A stretch of 64,000 nucleotides of DNA from Bacteroidota bacterium (lineage in GTDB: Bacteria; Bacteroidota; Bacteroidia; Chitinophagales; Chitinophagaceae): assembly GCA_018970395.1 (NCBI GenBank), contig JAGWWM010000003.1:36975-100974 (forward strand), in the 5' to 3' direction. The translations under genes and the position numbers were made by a program. The notes beneath the pieces were generated by a model. The model saw only the letters and a list, made by a program, of their open reading frames with translations, was not told the DNA's origin and ran no database searches. Numbering within the stretch: position 1 is the stretch's first letter; the number at the start of each line of letters is the position of its first letter. Shown here in pieces: positions 52,684 through 60,660 of the stretch.

Positions 52684-54069
52684 TTAAGGTCTTTCGTAAC
52701 ATCCGAGATCAGGCAGCGCATCTCTTAGGTTACCATCCAGATCTTGTGGCAATACATTAGGTTTGCCTTTGTTGATGGCGGGAGATTCTTTTTGCAATCG
52801 AAAATTAAAATAACGAGCAGCAACATCCGTGCTATCAAAGGCGGGATTTTGATTGCGAATGACATTGGTCAATCTGGTATTGACTGGATCAGCTTTCGCT
52901 CTGAAAAGCACATGATCTAAATGTACATCAACAGCTTCCGCCCCTTCCTTCTCTACTACTATCTCATTCTCAACCACGCCCTCACTGCCCCATAGAATGG
53001 AATTGACAAAGTTGAGTTTCAGCGGAGCAGAGAAAATACGATTGTTCTGTTTTACAAAATTAGCGGCATAACAAGCCGGCTTGTTATGGGTAATATAATT
53101 AGTAGATAAAGACACAACGGTACAATGGTTGAAATCATAATTCCCTCCGTAAATCAGAGAAATATTATTGCCACAATTGGAAATCAGACAATTGTTTGCC
53201 TGCAAACGACTGTTGATTGCCAGTACTCCGGTTTCATAAATATTATCGAGTACACAATTATTCAATATCAATTTAGGTTCTGACGATTGATGCTGGTCTA
53301 ACACGATGCCCTGAAAAGCATTTTTTATATAGACATGTTCCAGCTGATTTTTTTGACTGCTGCCTCTGAAAATAATGCCGGGCCAGGCACCGGGAAAATT
53401 ACGATAAGGTTCATCAAGCCGATTACCCTGAAACACGATACTGTCTTTTTTAGTTCCTTTCGCCAATAAAGTGCCGTCAATAACCAAGGGTGCATCGGCA
53501 TTGAGATAAATGCGTGTGCCGGGCTCAATCTGCAGCGTAGCCGGCGTATCCACCAGTACCCCACCTAAAATAACATAAGGCAGTTTGTTATCCCATATCG
53601 TGTTAGAGCGAATCAGTTGATTTCTGATATACCGTGCGTTTTGTCCCCATGCCTCCAGTTGCTGAAAGACCGTTTTGCCATTGACACTTATCTGTATGCT
53701 GTCGCGAATAATAAATGGAAGTACTTGAGTATCCGGATTCACATTCACGCTGACAAAAACATAAAGACTATCATTGCCTTCAATGGTGAGGTTGCTGAAG
53801 CGGGAACCCGGGAGACCGTCCACATTCATATTAAAGGGAGAAGCATTGCCTCCCTTGAGTTCAATACCGTCAATGCGCAGATTGCTGCCGGAATTATTTT
53901 TGATGAGAAAAAACTGAGTAACAGAACCGGCTGAGGTAAACACAGTGTCGAAGTGCAGGGTGTCTGAGCTTAAGGAAAATCCGGACGCCCCATCCTCAAA
54001 TCTATCTTTTTCACAGGAAGCAATGAATGTTCCCGTAAACAATATCAATAGAGTATATAGCTGTTTCAC
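52684..54069 (-). CDS. Right-handed beta-helix lipoprotein
   Basis: 461 residues. Lipobox FIASC (Cys at about 19), EKDRFEDG. A beta-sandwich portion (FDTVFTSAGSVTQFFLIKNNS) resembles a choice-of-anchor domain, and from about residue 180 a parallel beta-helix pattern appears (GTRIYLNADAPLVIDGTLLAKGTK, HVYIKNAFQGIVLDQHQSS, NNCVLDNIYETGVLAINS, LQANNCLISNCG). Outer-membrane surface protein, possibly carbohydrate binding; no catalytic residues identified. Confidence 0.8.
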   Translation of the reverse strand: MKQLYTLLILFTGTFIASCEKDRFEDGASGFSLSSDTLHFDTVFTSAGSVTQFFLIKNNSGSNLRIDGIELKGGNASPFNMNVDGLPGSRFSNLTIEGNDSLYVFVSVNVNPDTQVLPFIIRDSIQISVNGKTVFQQLEAWGQNARYIRNQLIRSNTIWDNKLPYVILGGVLVDTPATLQIEPGTRIYLNADAPLVIDGTLLAKGTKKDSIVFQGNRLDEPYRNFPGAWPGIIFRGSSQKNQLEHVYIKNAFQGIVLDQHQSSEPKLILNNCVLDNIYETGVLAINSRLQANNCLISNCGNNISLIYGGNYDFNHCTVVSLSTNYITHNKPACYAANFVKQNNRIFSAPLKLNFVNSILWGSEGVVENEIVVEKEGAEAVDVHLDHVLFRAKADPVNTRLTNVIRNQNPAFDSTDVAARYFNFRLQKESPAINKGKPNVLPQDLDGNLRDALPDLGCYERP

Positions 54070-54125
54070 TGATTGTAAAAATAAGCAGGAATTACTGCTT
54101 AGAATGCAGAAAGAAGGAAGGCTAT

Positions 54126-54530
54126 TTATTGAATCAGATCTAAAATTAAAATATGCTGGGGTGAAGTCAACTCATCAACCAGTTTGACGCGAGTAGGATT
54201 CAGCAAATCATTTAACCATTCCCGGCTCAATAAGTTTAGAAAATTATTATTAGTCAAGATTTCTACGCTAAGCTTAGGAGGATCAGAGTATTCTTCCCAA
54301 GAGCCGGAGAATACTTTCCCATCCTGGGTTAATTCAAGTCGGCCATCTTCCTGAAAATATAAAACACTATTGGCAAACTTGGCGGTATTGTCTTGCCCGT
54401 TTAAAACGTATTGATGCACTTTGAATTTATTGCCGCTGATTAAACGGGAGGGCGGCGGCGGATCTTGTGGTTTGCGACAAGAGATCACTGCCATCACGAA
54501 AAAAACAGAAAGCAAAATGCTATTTTTCAT
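54126..54530 (-). CDS. Small lipocalin-like lipoprotein, unknown
   Basis: 134 residues. Lipobox AVISC, RKPQDPPPP. A beta pattern with VLYFQEDGRLELTQDGKVFSGSWEEY resembles lipocalin-like repeats found in Bacteroidota. Function unknown. Transcribed on the minus strand, 56 bases upstream of the beta-helix lipoprotein gene. Confidence 0.7.
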   Translation of the reverse strand: MKNSILLSVFFVMAVISCRKPQDPPPPSRLISGNKFKVHQYVLNGQDNTAKFANSVLYFQEDGRLELTQDGKVFSGSWEEYSDPPKLSVEILTNNNFLNLLSREWLNDLLNPTRVKLVDELTSPQHILILDLIQ

Positions 54531-54619
54531 TGCTCATTGCTATTGATGCTGAAAGATAATCGCTGTAAGCTTTGCGAATGTACAATTCCTCGTGCTTTTA
54601 TGCAACAAATTTTAGGAGG

Positions 54620-55039
54620 CTATGCCCTACAAAGATTACAGGTGCCTCTTACCACCATATTGGACTCGGAAGGCAAGAATCCCTTGGGTAACTTGACTTT
54701 AGGAACCAGTACATGATCCAGGCAGGAGGTTTTACCACAAGTGTTACACAAAAAATGTACATGATTATCATGATGATGCCCGGCCGTGCACTGTTCTTTG
54801 CAAAGTGCATATCGCACCATATTGTCGGCTGAAGGAATACTGTGAATTATGCCTTTTTCTTCAAATGTCTGTAAGGTTCGGTAAATGGTTACCCGATCCA
54901 TTTTATTGCCGGCTTGCTTTTCAATATCTGCATGCGTCATCGCGCCATTGTTACTGTAAAAGAACTGCAGCACTCCGAGGCGACTTTCGGTAATACTTAA
55001 TCCATATCCTTTTAACAAGGTTCGAATCTTATCTTCCAT
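54620..55039 (-). CDS. Fur-family transcriptional regulator
   Basis: 139 residues from ATG at 55039 (MEDKIRTLLKGYGLSITESRLGVLQ); an ATG at 55081 would overlap the SCO gene by 29 bases. Winged helix then metal site: KMDRVTIYRTLQTFEEKGIIHSI, then HHHDNHVHFLCNTCGKTSCLDHVLVP with CxxC and the His-rich cluster. Ferric-uptake, zinc or peroxide type (Fur, Zur, PerR) cannot be separated from sequence alone. Transcribed after the SCO gene. Confidence 0.9.
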   Translation of the reverse strand: MEDKIRTLLKGYGLSITESRLGVLQFFYSNNGAMTHADIEKQAGNKMDRVTIYRTLQTFEEKGIIHSIPSADNMVRYALCKEQCTAGHHHDNHVHFLCNTCGKTSCLDHVLVPKVKLPKGFLPSESNMVVRGTCNLCRA

Positions 55040-55052
55040 GCTACTAACTGTA

Positions 55053-55709
55053 TCAGTTTGGATTGTTTTGAAAAATGCCATTCACAAAACGCGGACCGCT
55101 ATACCTTTCATTCAAAACAAGATTAATATGTTCCGATAATTTTTTTAATTCTTTTTTATCCAGTGCGTCATAAATCCCTCTAACTCCTCCAGCCCGATCT
55201 ACCAGCGCGAAGAGTTGCGTATGAATAAACTGATCCGCAATGGCAGCTGATTCATCGTGCTGATCGTCGAGTAAATAACTTTTTCTTGCCGCTTCATATA
55301 ACTTTTCTTTGCTACCCGTCAGCAGCATCCAGCGAGCAGGATTGAGTTGCAGAGAGTCTGCAAAAAAACGCAGCCTTCCTACCGAATCAGTATCCGGATC
55401 TACGGTATGACTCACGATGATAAAATCTTCTTCATCTGCTTTTTCTCGGTAAATTTCCATTAAGGCATGATTCATTTTCGGACAAATGCCTTTGCAGGTG
55501 GTAAAGAAAAATTCAACTACCTGAACTTTTCCTGCCATTTGCCGCTCAGTAATAGTATCTCCGAACTGATTGACAAATTCAAAGGGCTTTACGCTATTTA
55601 AAGTCGGCAGTTTCTTTTTCCAGGAATCCGTTCCCCAGAAAATTGCCAGATAAAATCCGCCCAGCAACAACAAAAAGAAACCAAGATATAGTATAATTTT
55701 TCGACGCAT
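55053..55709 (-). CDS. SCO1/SenC-family copper chaperone
   Basis: 218 residues from ATG at 55709 (MRRKIILYLGFFLLLLGGFYLAIF), an N-terminal membrane anchor; a TTG upstream is rejected. Thioredoxin-like fold with the copper-binding CxxxC in FFFTTCKGICPKMNHAL and a conserved His in IHTQLFALVDRAGG. It delivers copper to cytochrome c oxidase CuA. The Fur-type gene follows on the same strand. Confidence 0.93.
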   Translation of the reverse strand: MRRKIILYLGFFLLLLGGFYLAIFWGTDSWKKKLPTLNSVKPFEFVNQFGDTITERQMAGKVQVVEFFFTTCKGICPKMNHALMEIYREKADEEDFIIVSHTVDPDTDSVGRLRFFADSLQLNPARWMLLTGSKEKLYEAARKSYLLDDQHDESAAIADQFIHTQLFALVDRAGGVRGIYDALDKKELKKLSEHINLVLNERYSGPRFVNGIFQNNPN

Positions 55710-55755
55710 GACTGAGTACAAAATTACAGGCAAAGCAAAGGATGGCAAAAGAATG

Positions 55756-55784
55756 TTTGCATTGCCTGGGTTTCAATAATTTTG
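55756..55784 (+). promoter_or_regulatory. Promoter of rpoN
   Basis: TTTG (55756-55759), 17-base spacer, TAATTTTG (55777-55784), 20 bases before the ATG. Confidence 0.55.
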
Positions 55785-55804
55785 CGGTATAACGAGATTC
55801 GAAG

Positions 55805-57292
55805 ATGGCATTAAGTCAGGGTCTGCACCAGAAATTACTACAAAAACTTTCTCCCCAGCAAATTCAACTCATGAAACTGCTGCAGGTGCCTACTGCCTTT
55901 TTGGAAGAACGGATTAAAGAAGAAATGGAAGACAATCCGGCGCTGGAACAAGGAAACGGAAACGATACGGCGGAGGATGATTTCAGAGAAGAGGGAGATG
56001 CTGCTGATGACCATTCAGATAGCGACCCTGATGGCAGCGAAGATGAGTACGAACAGGTGGATATCAGCGAGTATGTGAGTGACAGCGACGATGATATTGC
56101 GGATTATAAAATGCGCGATGAATATGCCGGAGGTGAAGACAAATCCATGCCCGTTCGTTCGGAAGTAAGTTTTCATGAGCTCCTCATACAGCAGCTCGCA
56201 CTGTTGCAGCTGGATGAAAAACAACAAATCATTGCCGAGCAAATTGTAGGAAGCATTGATGATGACGGTTATTTGCGGCGCGACAATACCGCCATTGTAA
56301 ATGATTTGGCTTTCCGGCAAAATATTGAAACAACACCAGAGGAGGTAGAGTCGCTGATTGAACTCATTCAGCAGTTTGAACCGCATGGCATTTGCGCCCG
56401 GCATTTACAGGAATGTTTGCTGATACAGCTTCGTATTAAATCCAAAAAGAAACCCACTCACGCACTCAATGCTGCTATTGCGATTATTGATCGCTGCTTT
56501 GATGAATTTGGGAGAAAGCATTTTGAGAAAATTCAAAAAACGCTTCATATAGAAGCGGAGGAGATGAGAGAGGCGATGCAAATCATCACCAAACTCAATC
56601 CCAAGCCGGGTGGTGCTGCGGCAGCAGATCGAGAGCCGGGACATATCATCATTCCTGATTTTTTTGTGGTGAACAATAACGGTGTGCTTGAGCTTACCTT
56701 ACACAACCGAAATGCGCCCGATTTAAAAATCAGCGATGATTACAAATCCATGTTGCAGGATTATGAAAAGGGAAGTAAAAAAGATAAGCGACAAAAAGAA
56801 GCCGTACTGTTTATCAAACAAAAAATAGATTCCGCCCGGTGGTTCATTGATGCCATCAAACAAAGACAAACAACTTTGCTGCTTACCATGAATGCCATTC
56901 TGGAATACCAGCATGCTTTTTTTCTTTCGGGCGACGAAACAGAATTGCGACCGATGATATTAAAAGATATCGCTGAAAAAACAGCGCTGGATATTTCTAC
57001 CGTCAGTCGGGTAGCCAACAGTAAATTTGTGCAAACAGAATTCGGAACTTTTCGGTTGAAGTTTTTCTTTAGTGAATCCATCAGCAAGGAAGGAGGAGAA
57101 GAAGTATCTACCCGAGAAGTAAAAAAAATATTGCTTGATCTCATTGAAGCAGAGCCGGAACAGGAACCGCTGAGCGATGATCGACTGACGGAATTATTGC
57201 AGGCAAAAGGATATCATATTGCCAGGAGAACTATTGCAAAATACCGTGAACAACTGAATATACCGGTAGCCCGACTGCGCAAAAAATTTTAA
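55805..57292 (+). CDS. rpoN: RNA polymerase sigma-54 factor
   Basis: 495 residues. Region I glutamine-rich start (LSQGLHQKLLQKLSPQQIQLMKLLQVP), an acidic region II (DDHSDSDPDGSEDEYEQVDIS), the core-binding middle, and the C-terminal RpoN box ARRTIAKYREQLNIPVARLRKK. It recognises -24/-12 promoters and needs an AAA+ activator. All parts complete. A PAP2-like gene starts 24 bases after its stop. Confidence 0.96.
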   Translation: MALSQGLHQKLLQKLSPQQIQLMKLLQVPTAFLEERIKEEMEDNPALEQGNGNDTAEDDFREEGDAADDHSDSDPDGSEDEYEQVDISEYVSDSDDDIADYKMRDEYAGGEDKSMPVRSEVSFHELLIQQLALLQLDEKQQIIAEQIVGSIDDDGYLRRDNTAIVNDLAFRQNIETTPEEVESLIELIQQFEPHGICARHLQECLLIQLRIKSKKKPTHALNAAIAIIDRCFDEFGRKHFEKIQKTLHIEAEEMREAMQIITKLNPKPGGAAAADREPGHIIIPDFFVVNNNGVLELTLHNRNAPDLKISDDYKSMLQDYEKGSKKDKRQKEAVLFIKQKIDSARWFIDAIKQRQTTLLLTMNAILEYQHAFFLSGDETELRPMILKDIAEKTALDISTVSRVANSKFVQTEFGTFRLKFFFSESISKEGGEEVSTREVKKILLDLIEAEPEQEPLSDDRLTELLQAKGYHIARRTIAKYREQLNIPVARLRKKF

Positions 57293-57315
57293 ACCCATTC
57301 AACTCTTTCCTTTTC

Positions 57316-57978
57316 ATGGAAGTAACAAACAACGGAGCGCTGCATACATCAGAAAAAAAATCTGTTGCCGATATTTTTTTGACAGTCATTTCCTGGGTAC
57401 TGCATCCGGTAATTTTGATTGTATGGGTGGCCGCCTATTTGCTTTTCTTACATCCCCGAGTTTTTTTAGGTTTGGATGCTTCACAAAAAAATCTCGTATT
57501 GCTGCGTGTCATTGCCACGTCCGTTTTTCTTCCTTTAATGACGGTGCTATTGCTCAAAGGACTAAACTTCATAGATTCTATTCGACTTACTACGCAAAAA
57601 GAACGGATCATTCCTTACGTTGCCTGTATTACTTTTTTCTTCTGGAGTTATTATGTGTCCAAAAAACTGGGCGATCCAATTGAACTGAGGGCATTTCTTT
57701 TGGCTTTATTTCTGACCGCTTCGGTGGCATTACTGCTCAATAATTATTTTAAAATCAGCATGCACGGATTAGGTTTGGGCGGCGCGAACGCCTTGTTAAT
57801 TTGTATGCTGTTTGCCGGCAATATGCAGGATGGTTTTATCCTGGCATTCGCCTTTTTATTGACCGGACTGGCTGCTACGGCAAGAATCAAATCGGGAAAT
57901 CATCATCCCTTCGAAGTTTATGCCGGATTTATTACCGGTTTTTTGATTCAGCTTTTCGCCTGGTGGTTTTTGATGTGA
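57316..57978 (+). CDS. PAP2-like membrane protein
   Basis: 220 residues, about six hydrophobic spans (LTVISWVLHPVILIVWVAAYLLFL, LVLLRVIATSVFLPLMTVLLL, FFFWSYYVSKKLG, LLALFLTASVALLLNN and two more). The second half keeps phosphatase-like landmarks: SMHGLGLGG and RIKSGNHHPFEVYAGFITG, like the SGH and HxxxD parts of PAP2 enzymes, though the KxxxxxxRP motif is not evident. Its last 47 bases overlap the L,D-transpeptidase-like gene on the opposite strand. Confidence 0.7.
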   Translation: MEVTNNGALHTSEKKSVADIFLTVISWVLHPVILIVWVAAYLLFLHPRVFLGLDASQKNLVLLRVIATSVFLPLMTVLLLKGLNFIDSIRLTTQKERIIPYVACITFFFWSYYVSKKLGDPIELRAFLLALFLTASVALLLNNYFKISMHGLGLGGANALLICMLFAGNMQDGFILAFAFLLTGLAATARIKSGNHHPFEVYAGFITGFLIQLFAWWFLM

Positions 57979-58687
57979 ATCCGGCTTGCTGCAACACCGG
58001 ATGATAAATAAACAGCAGACTCCCGTTCTTGATTAAATCTATAATGCTCTTTGCCTGTTCTACCGGAACCGCAGGACAGCCCCAGCTTCTACCCAGATAA
58101 CCCTGTCGTTGTAGGTTGGCTGCTGAAACATACGGCGCGCCGTGCATCACGATCGCTCTTTCAAAAGCTTTATCATTGATGTTTTTATCGAGTCCTTCCA
58201 GCCTTAGCGAATAACCATTTTCTCCCTGATACGGCTGCAAAGTTTTGAAAAAACCCAGACTGCTTTGATAGGTTTGAGGTTGATTGGAAAAGCGAGTGGC
58301 ATACAACAACCCGCTATTTTTCCCATGTGACACCCAGGTTTTAAAAACAATTTTTTCTTGCAGAATATTGAGTACAAATAATCTTTGGGAAGAAGAAGGT
58401 TTGGAAAAATCAATGATGGTCAGCAACTCCTCCCGAAAACGAATTCCTTTTTCCCGCCAGGTCTCATAGCGGTTGACTGCCATCTCAAATGCCTGCTTGC
58501 TTAGTCCGGCTTCTTCCAGACATAAAGTTTCATACAGCGTATGAAGAACGGATGATTTTTTTTCTGTTGTGAAAGTCTTTGAAGAACGAAGCGATAAATT
58601 GTCTGCTGTAATCGAAAGCGGGAGTTGAAGTCCGAATAAAAAAACAAAAATGATGAGAAGCCCTTTGGGGATGAATGGTAATTGCAT
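57932..58687 (-). CDS. L,D-transpeptidase-like murein-modifying protein
   Basis: 251 residues from ATG at 58687 (MQLPFIPKGLLIIFVFLFGLQLPL); the TTG start 11 codons earlier is rejected. Signal-anchor, then a YkuD-type catalytic block: FERAIVMHGAPYVSAANLQRQGYLGRSWGCPAVPV with the nucleophile Cys in SWGCPAVP and the His of MHGAPY. It belongs to the murein L,D-transpeptidase catalytic (YkuD_2) group. Periplasmic, modifies peptidoglycan cross-links. Convergent overlap of 47 bases with the PAP2-like gene. Confidence 0.88.
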   Translation of the reverse strand: MQLPFIPKGLLIIFVFLFGLQLPLSITADNLSLRSSKTFTTEKKSSVLHTLYETLCLEEAGLSKQAFEMAVNRYETWREKGIRFREELLTIIDFSKPSSSQRLFVLNILQEKIVFKTWVSHGKNSGLLYATRFSNQPQTYQSSLGFFKTLQPYQGENGYSLRLEGLDKNINDKAFERAIVMHGAPYVSAANLQRQGYLGRSWGCPAVPVEQAKSIIDLIKNGSLLFIYHPVLQQAGFTSKTTRRKAESKNR

Positions 58688-58780
58688 GGAACGGATTTTA
58701 GATACATCAAATAAATTCAATGCAAATTGGGCAATTCAACCTAAAAAGGGTGGCAATAAACTGTTAATTAATGCTCGGGA

Positions 58781-59818
58781 TTACCCTAATATCTCCCATA
58801 CTTCGTTGCCGCGGAGTAATTTATTGAGATCGCCTTTGCCCTTTGCCGCAATCACATCGTCAATCTGTAACTGCATCATTTCTTCATAACAGGGGCGTTG
58901 CGTTTCGTAAAACACACCGAATGGACGCGGCAGGTGTCCGGCAATGCGGGGATCGTCAAACATTCTTACGAGTATCTGAGCCTTGTAAAAATCTTTTTCA
59001 TCATGAATCCACAAATCGTCTTTGCTGAAACCTCCATCCAGCTCCACTACTACCGGCTTAAATCCATCAAGACGGATGCCTTTATTTTGAGTCGCTCCAA
59101 ACACGAGTGGTTGTCCTTGTGTAAGGAATAAGGCCTCATCAGATTTAGTTGTTTTTTCAGTAAAAACTTCGAATGCACCGTCGTTGAAGATGTTGCAATT
59201 CTGATAGATTTCTAGAAGTGAAGCGCCTTTATGGGCATGGGATCTCAACAGGATTTCCTGCAAATGCTTCGGGTCTCTGTCCATACTTCTGGCAATGAAA
59301 GAAGCATCGGCTCCCATCGCAAGTGCCAGCGGATTGAAAGGATGATCAAGACTTCCGAACGGCGTACTCTTCGTGATTTTATTTTCTTCTGACGTAGGAG
59401 AATATTGTCCTTTCGTTAAACCGTAAATCTGGTTGTTAAAGAGGAGAATGTTGACATCAAAATTTCTTCTCAGCAAATGGATGGTATGATTTCCCCCGAT
59501 ACTCAGTGCATCACCGTCGCCCGTTACGATCCATACACTTAATTCAGGGCGAGTGGCTTTTAAACCGCTGGCAACAGCAGTGGCTCTTCCGTGGATGGAA
59601 TGCATGCCATAGGTATTCATATAGTAGGGGAAACGGCTGCTGCAACCGATACCGCTGATGATGGCGATATTCTCTCTGGGAATACCCAGGGTAGGCATGA
59701 TTTTTTGCACCTGCGCCAGAATGGAATAGTCTCCGCAACCGGGGCACCATCTTACTTCCTGGTCGGTCTGAAAATCTTTAACGGTCAATGCAGGAGCGGC
59801 CGCTGTAGTAGTTGACAT
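58781..59818 (-). CDS. korB: 2-oxoacid:ferredoxin oxidoreductase subunit beta
   Basis: 345 residues. ThDP-binding and [4Fe-4S]-associated start RWCPGCGDYSILAQV, then GIGCSSRFPYYMNTYGMHSIHGRATAVASG, the ThDP motif VTGDGDALSIGGNH and NNQIYGLTKGQYSPTS. It oxidises a 2-oxoacid to the acyl-CoA with ferredoxin; by length and motif this is the KorB (2-oxoglutarate) type but substrate is not proven. The alpha subunit is not found next to it: the upstream gene is mtgA on the same strand. Confidence 0.92.
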   Translation of the reverse strand: MSTTTAAAPALTVKDFQTDQEVRWCPGCGDYSILAQVQKIMPTLGIPRENIAIISGIGCSSRFPYYMNTYGMHSIHGRATAVASGLKATRPELSVWIVTGDGDALSIGGNHTIHLLRRNFDVNILLFNNQIYGLTKGQYSPTSEENKITKSTPFGSLDHPFNPLALAMGADASFIARSMDRDPKHLQEILLRSHAHKGASLLEIYQNCNIFNDGAFEVFTEKTTKSDEALFLTQGQPLVFGATQNKGIRLDGFKPVVVELDGGFSKDDLWIHDEKDFYKAQILVRMFDDPRIAGHLPRPFGVFYETQRPCYEEMMQLQIDDVIAAKGKGDLNKLLRGNEVWEILG

Positions 59819-59888
59819 ATGTTTTTTTTAGTACTTACTTCCCTAGATCGAATCAATCGAAGCAACGATTTTTTCCGCCAAGGAACTG

Positions 59889-59896
59889 CAAATTTA
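59889..59896 (-). promoter_or_regulatory. Putative -7 element of korB
   Basis: Minus-strand TAAATTTG matches TAnnTTTG exactly, about 70 bases upstream of the korB ATG. Confidence 0.4.
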
Positions 59897-59958
59897 CAAA
59901 AGTGGTGGGCTTTCAACGAATCTTGTGCAAGATTTTGAGGAAGGAGCACCCAATTGGC

Positions 59959-60603
59959 TTATTTTTTTCCCATCACCCGCTGCACATCGGGATCGGGAGC
60001 GAGATTGTGCATTTGCCGCACTACCCAGCGACTTCTTGCAGCCACATATTTGCTGAGCGGCTTTACGGTGTATTTTTTGGGGTTGGGGAGACAAGCGGCA
60101 ATTTGTGCGGCTTCCTTCTCGGAAAGGCGATTGGCATGTTTTCCATAATACGCCATCGAAGCTGCTTCAACGCCGTAAATGCCTCGACCCATTTCCGCTA
60201 CATTGAGGTACATTTCAAGGATGCGCTGTTTCCCCCATATCAGTTCGATCATGAAGGTGAAATAGATTTCGAGTCCTTTTCTGAACCAACTTCTGCCCTG
60301 CCATAAAAAAACATTTTTAGCGGTTTGTTGCGATAAAGTAGAAGCGCCCCTTACCCTGCCGGGTTTGCGTTTGTTGTAGGCCATTGCTTTTTGGATGCTT
60401 TTCCAGTCAAAGCCATTATGATCCGGGAAAAGCTGATCCTCTGCGGCAATCACCGCCAGTCTCATGTCTTTATCAATATCCTCTATAGAAACGTAGTCAC
60501 GCTTCAATCCATCCCCTGCCATTAGTGATCCAATCTGCGTAAGCGTTACGGGCGGGAAAATCCATTTCAACAGAATCAGATAAACCAGATGCCCTATAAG
60601 CAA
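59959..60603 (-). CDS. mtgA: Monofunctional peptidoglycan glycosyltransferase
   Basis: GT51 enzyme that polymerises lipid II. 214 residues from a TTG at 60603. GT51 motifs: AAEDQLFPDHNGFDWKSI (catalytic Glu), RGASTLSQQTAKNVFL, RKGLEIYFTFMIELIWGKQRILEMYLN and GRGIYGVEAASMAYYGKHA. The membrane anchor begins upstream of the TTG (KKLLKRIFLTLLIGHLVYL), so the true start may be the ATT at 60642 or the CTG at 60636: no ATG is in frame before the GH3 stop. See the findings. Confidence 0.9.
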   Translation of the reverse strand: MLIGHLVYLILLKWIFPPVTLTQIGSLMAGDGLKRDYVSIEDIDKDMRLAVIAAEDQLFPDHNGFDWKSIQKAMAYNKRKPGRVRGASTLSQQTAKNVFLWQGRSWFRKGLEIYFTFMIELIWGKQRILEMYLNVAEMGRGIYGVEAASMAYYGKHANRLSEKEAAQIAACLPNPKKYTVKPLSKYVAARSRWVVRQMHNLAPDPDVQRVMGKK

Positions 60604-60660
60604 TGTGAGGAATATGCGTTTGAGTAACTTTTTCAGATGAATGAATTTTATATAGGGGCG

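Noticed and set aside
52665..52721. Upstream ATG for holB
   Set aside because: The family starts at MQFRDIIGQ; the extra 19 codons overlap the neighbouring lipoprotein gene and have no similarity.
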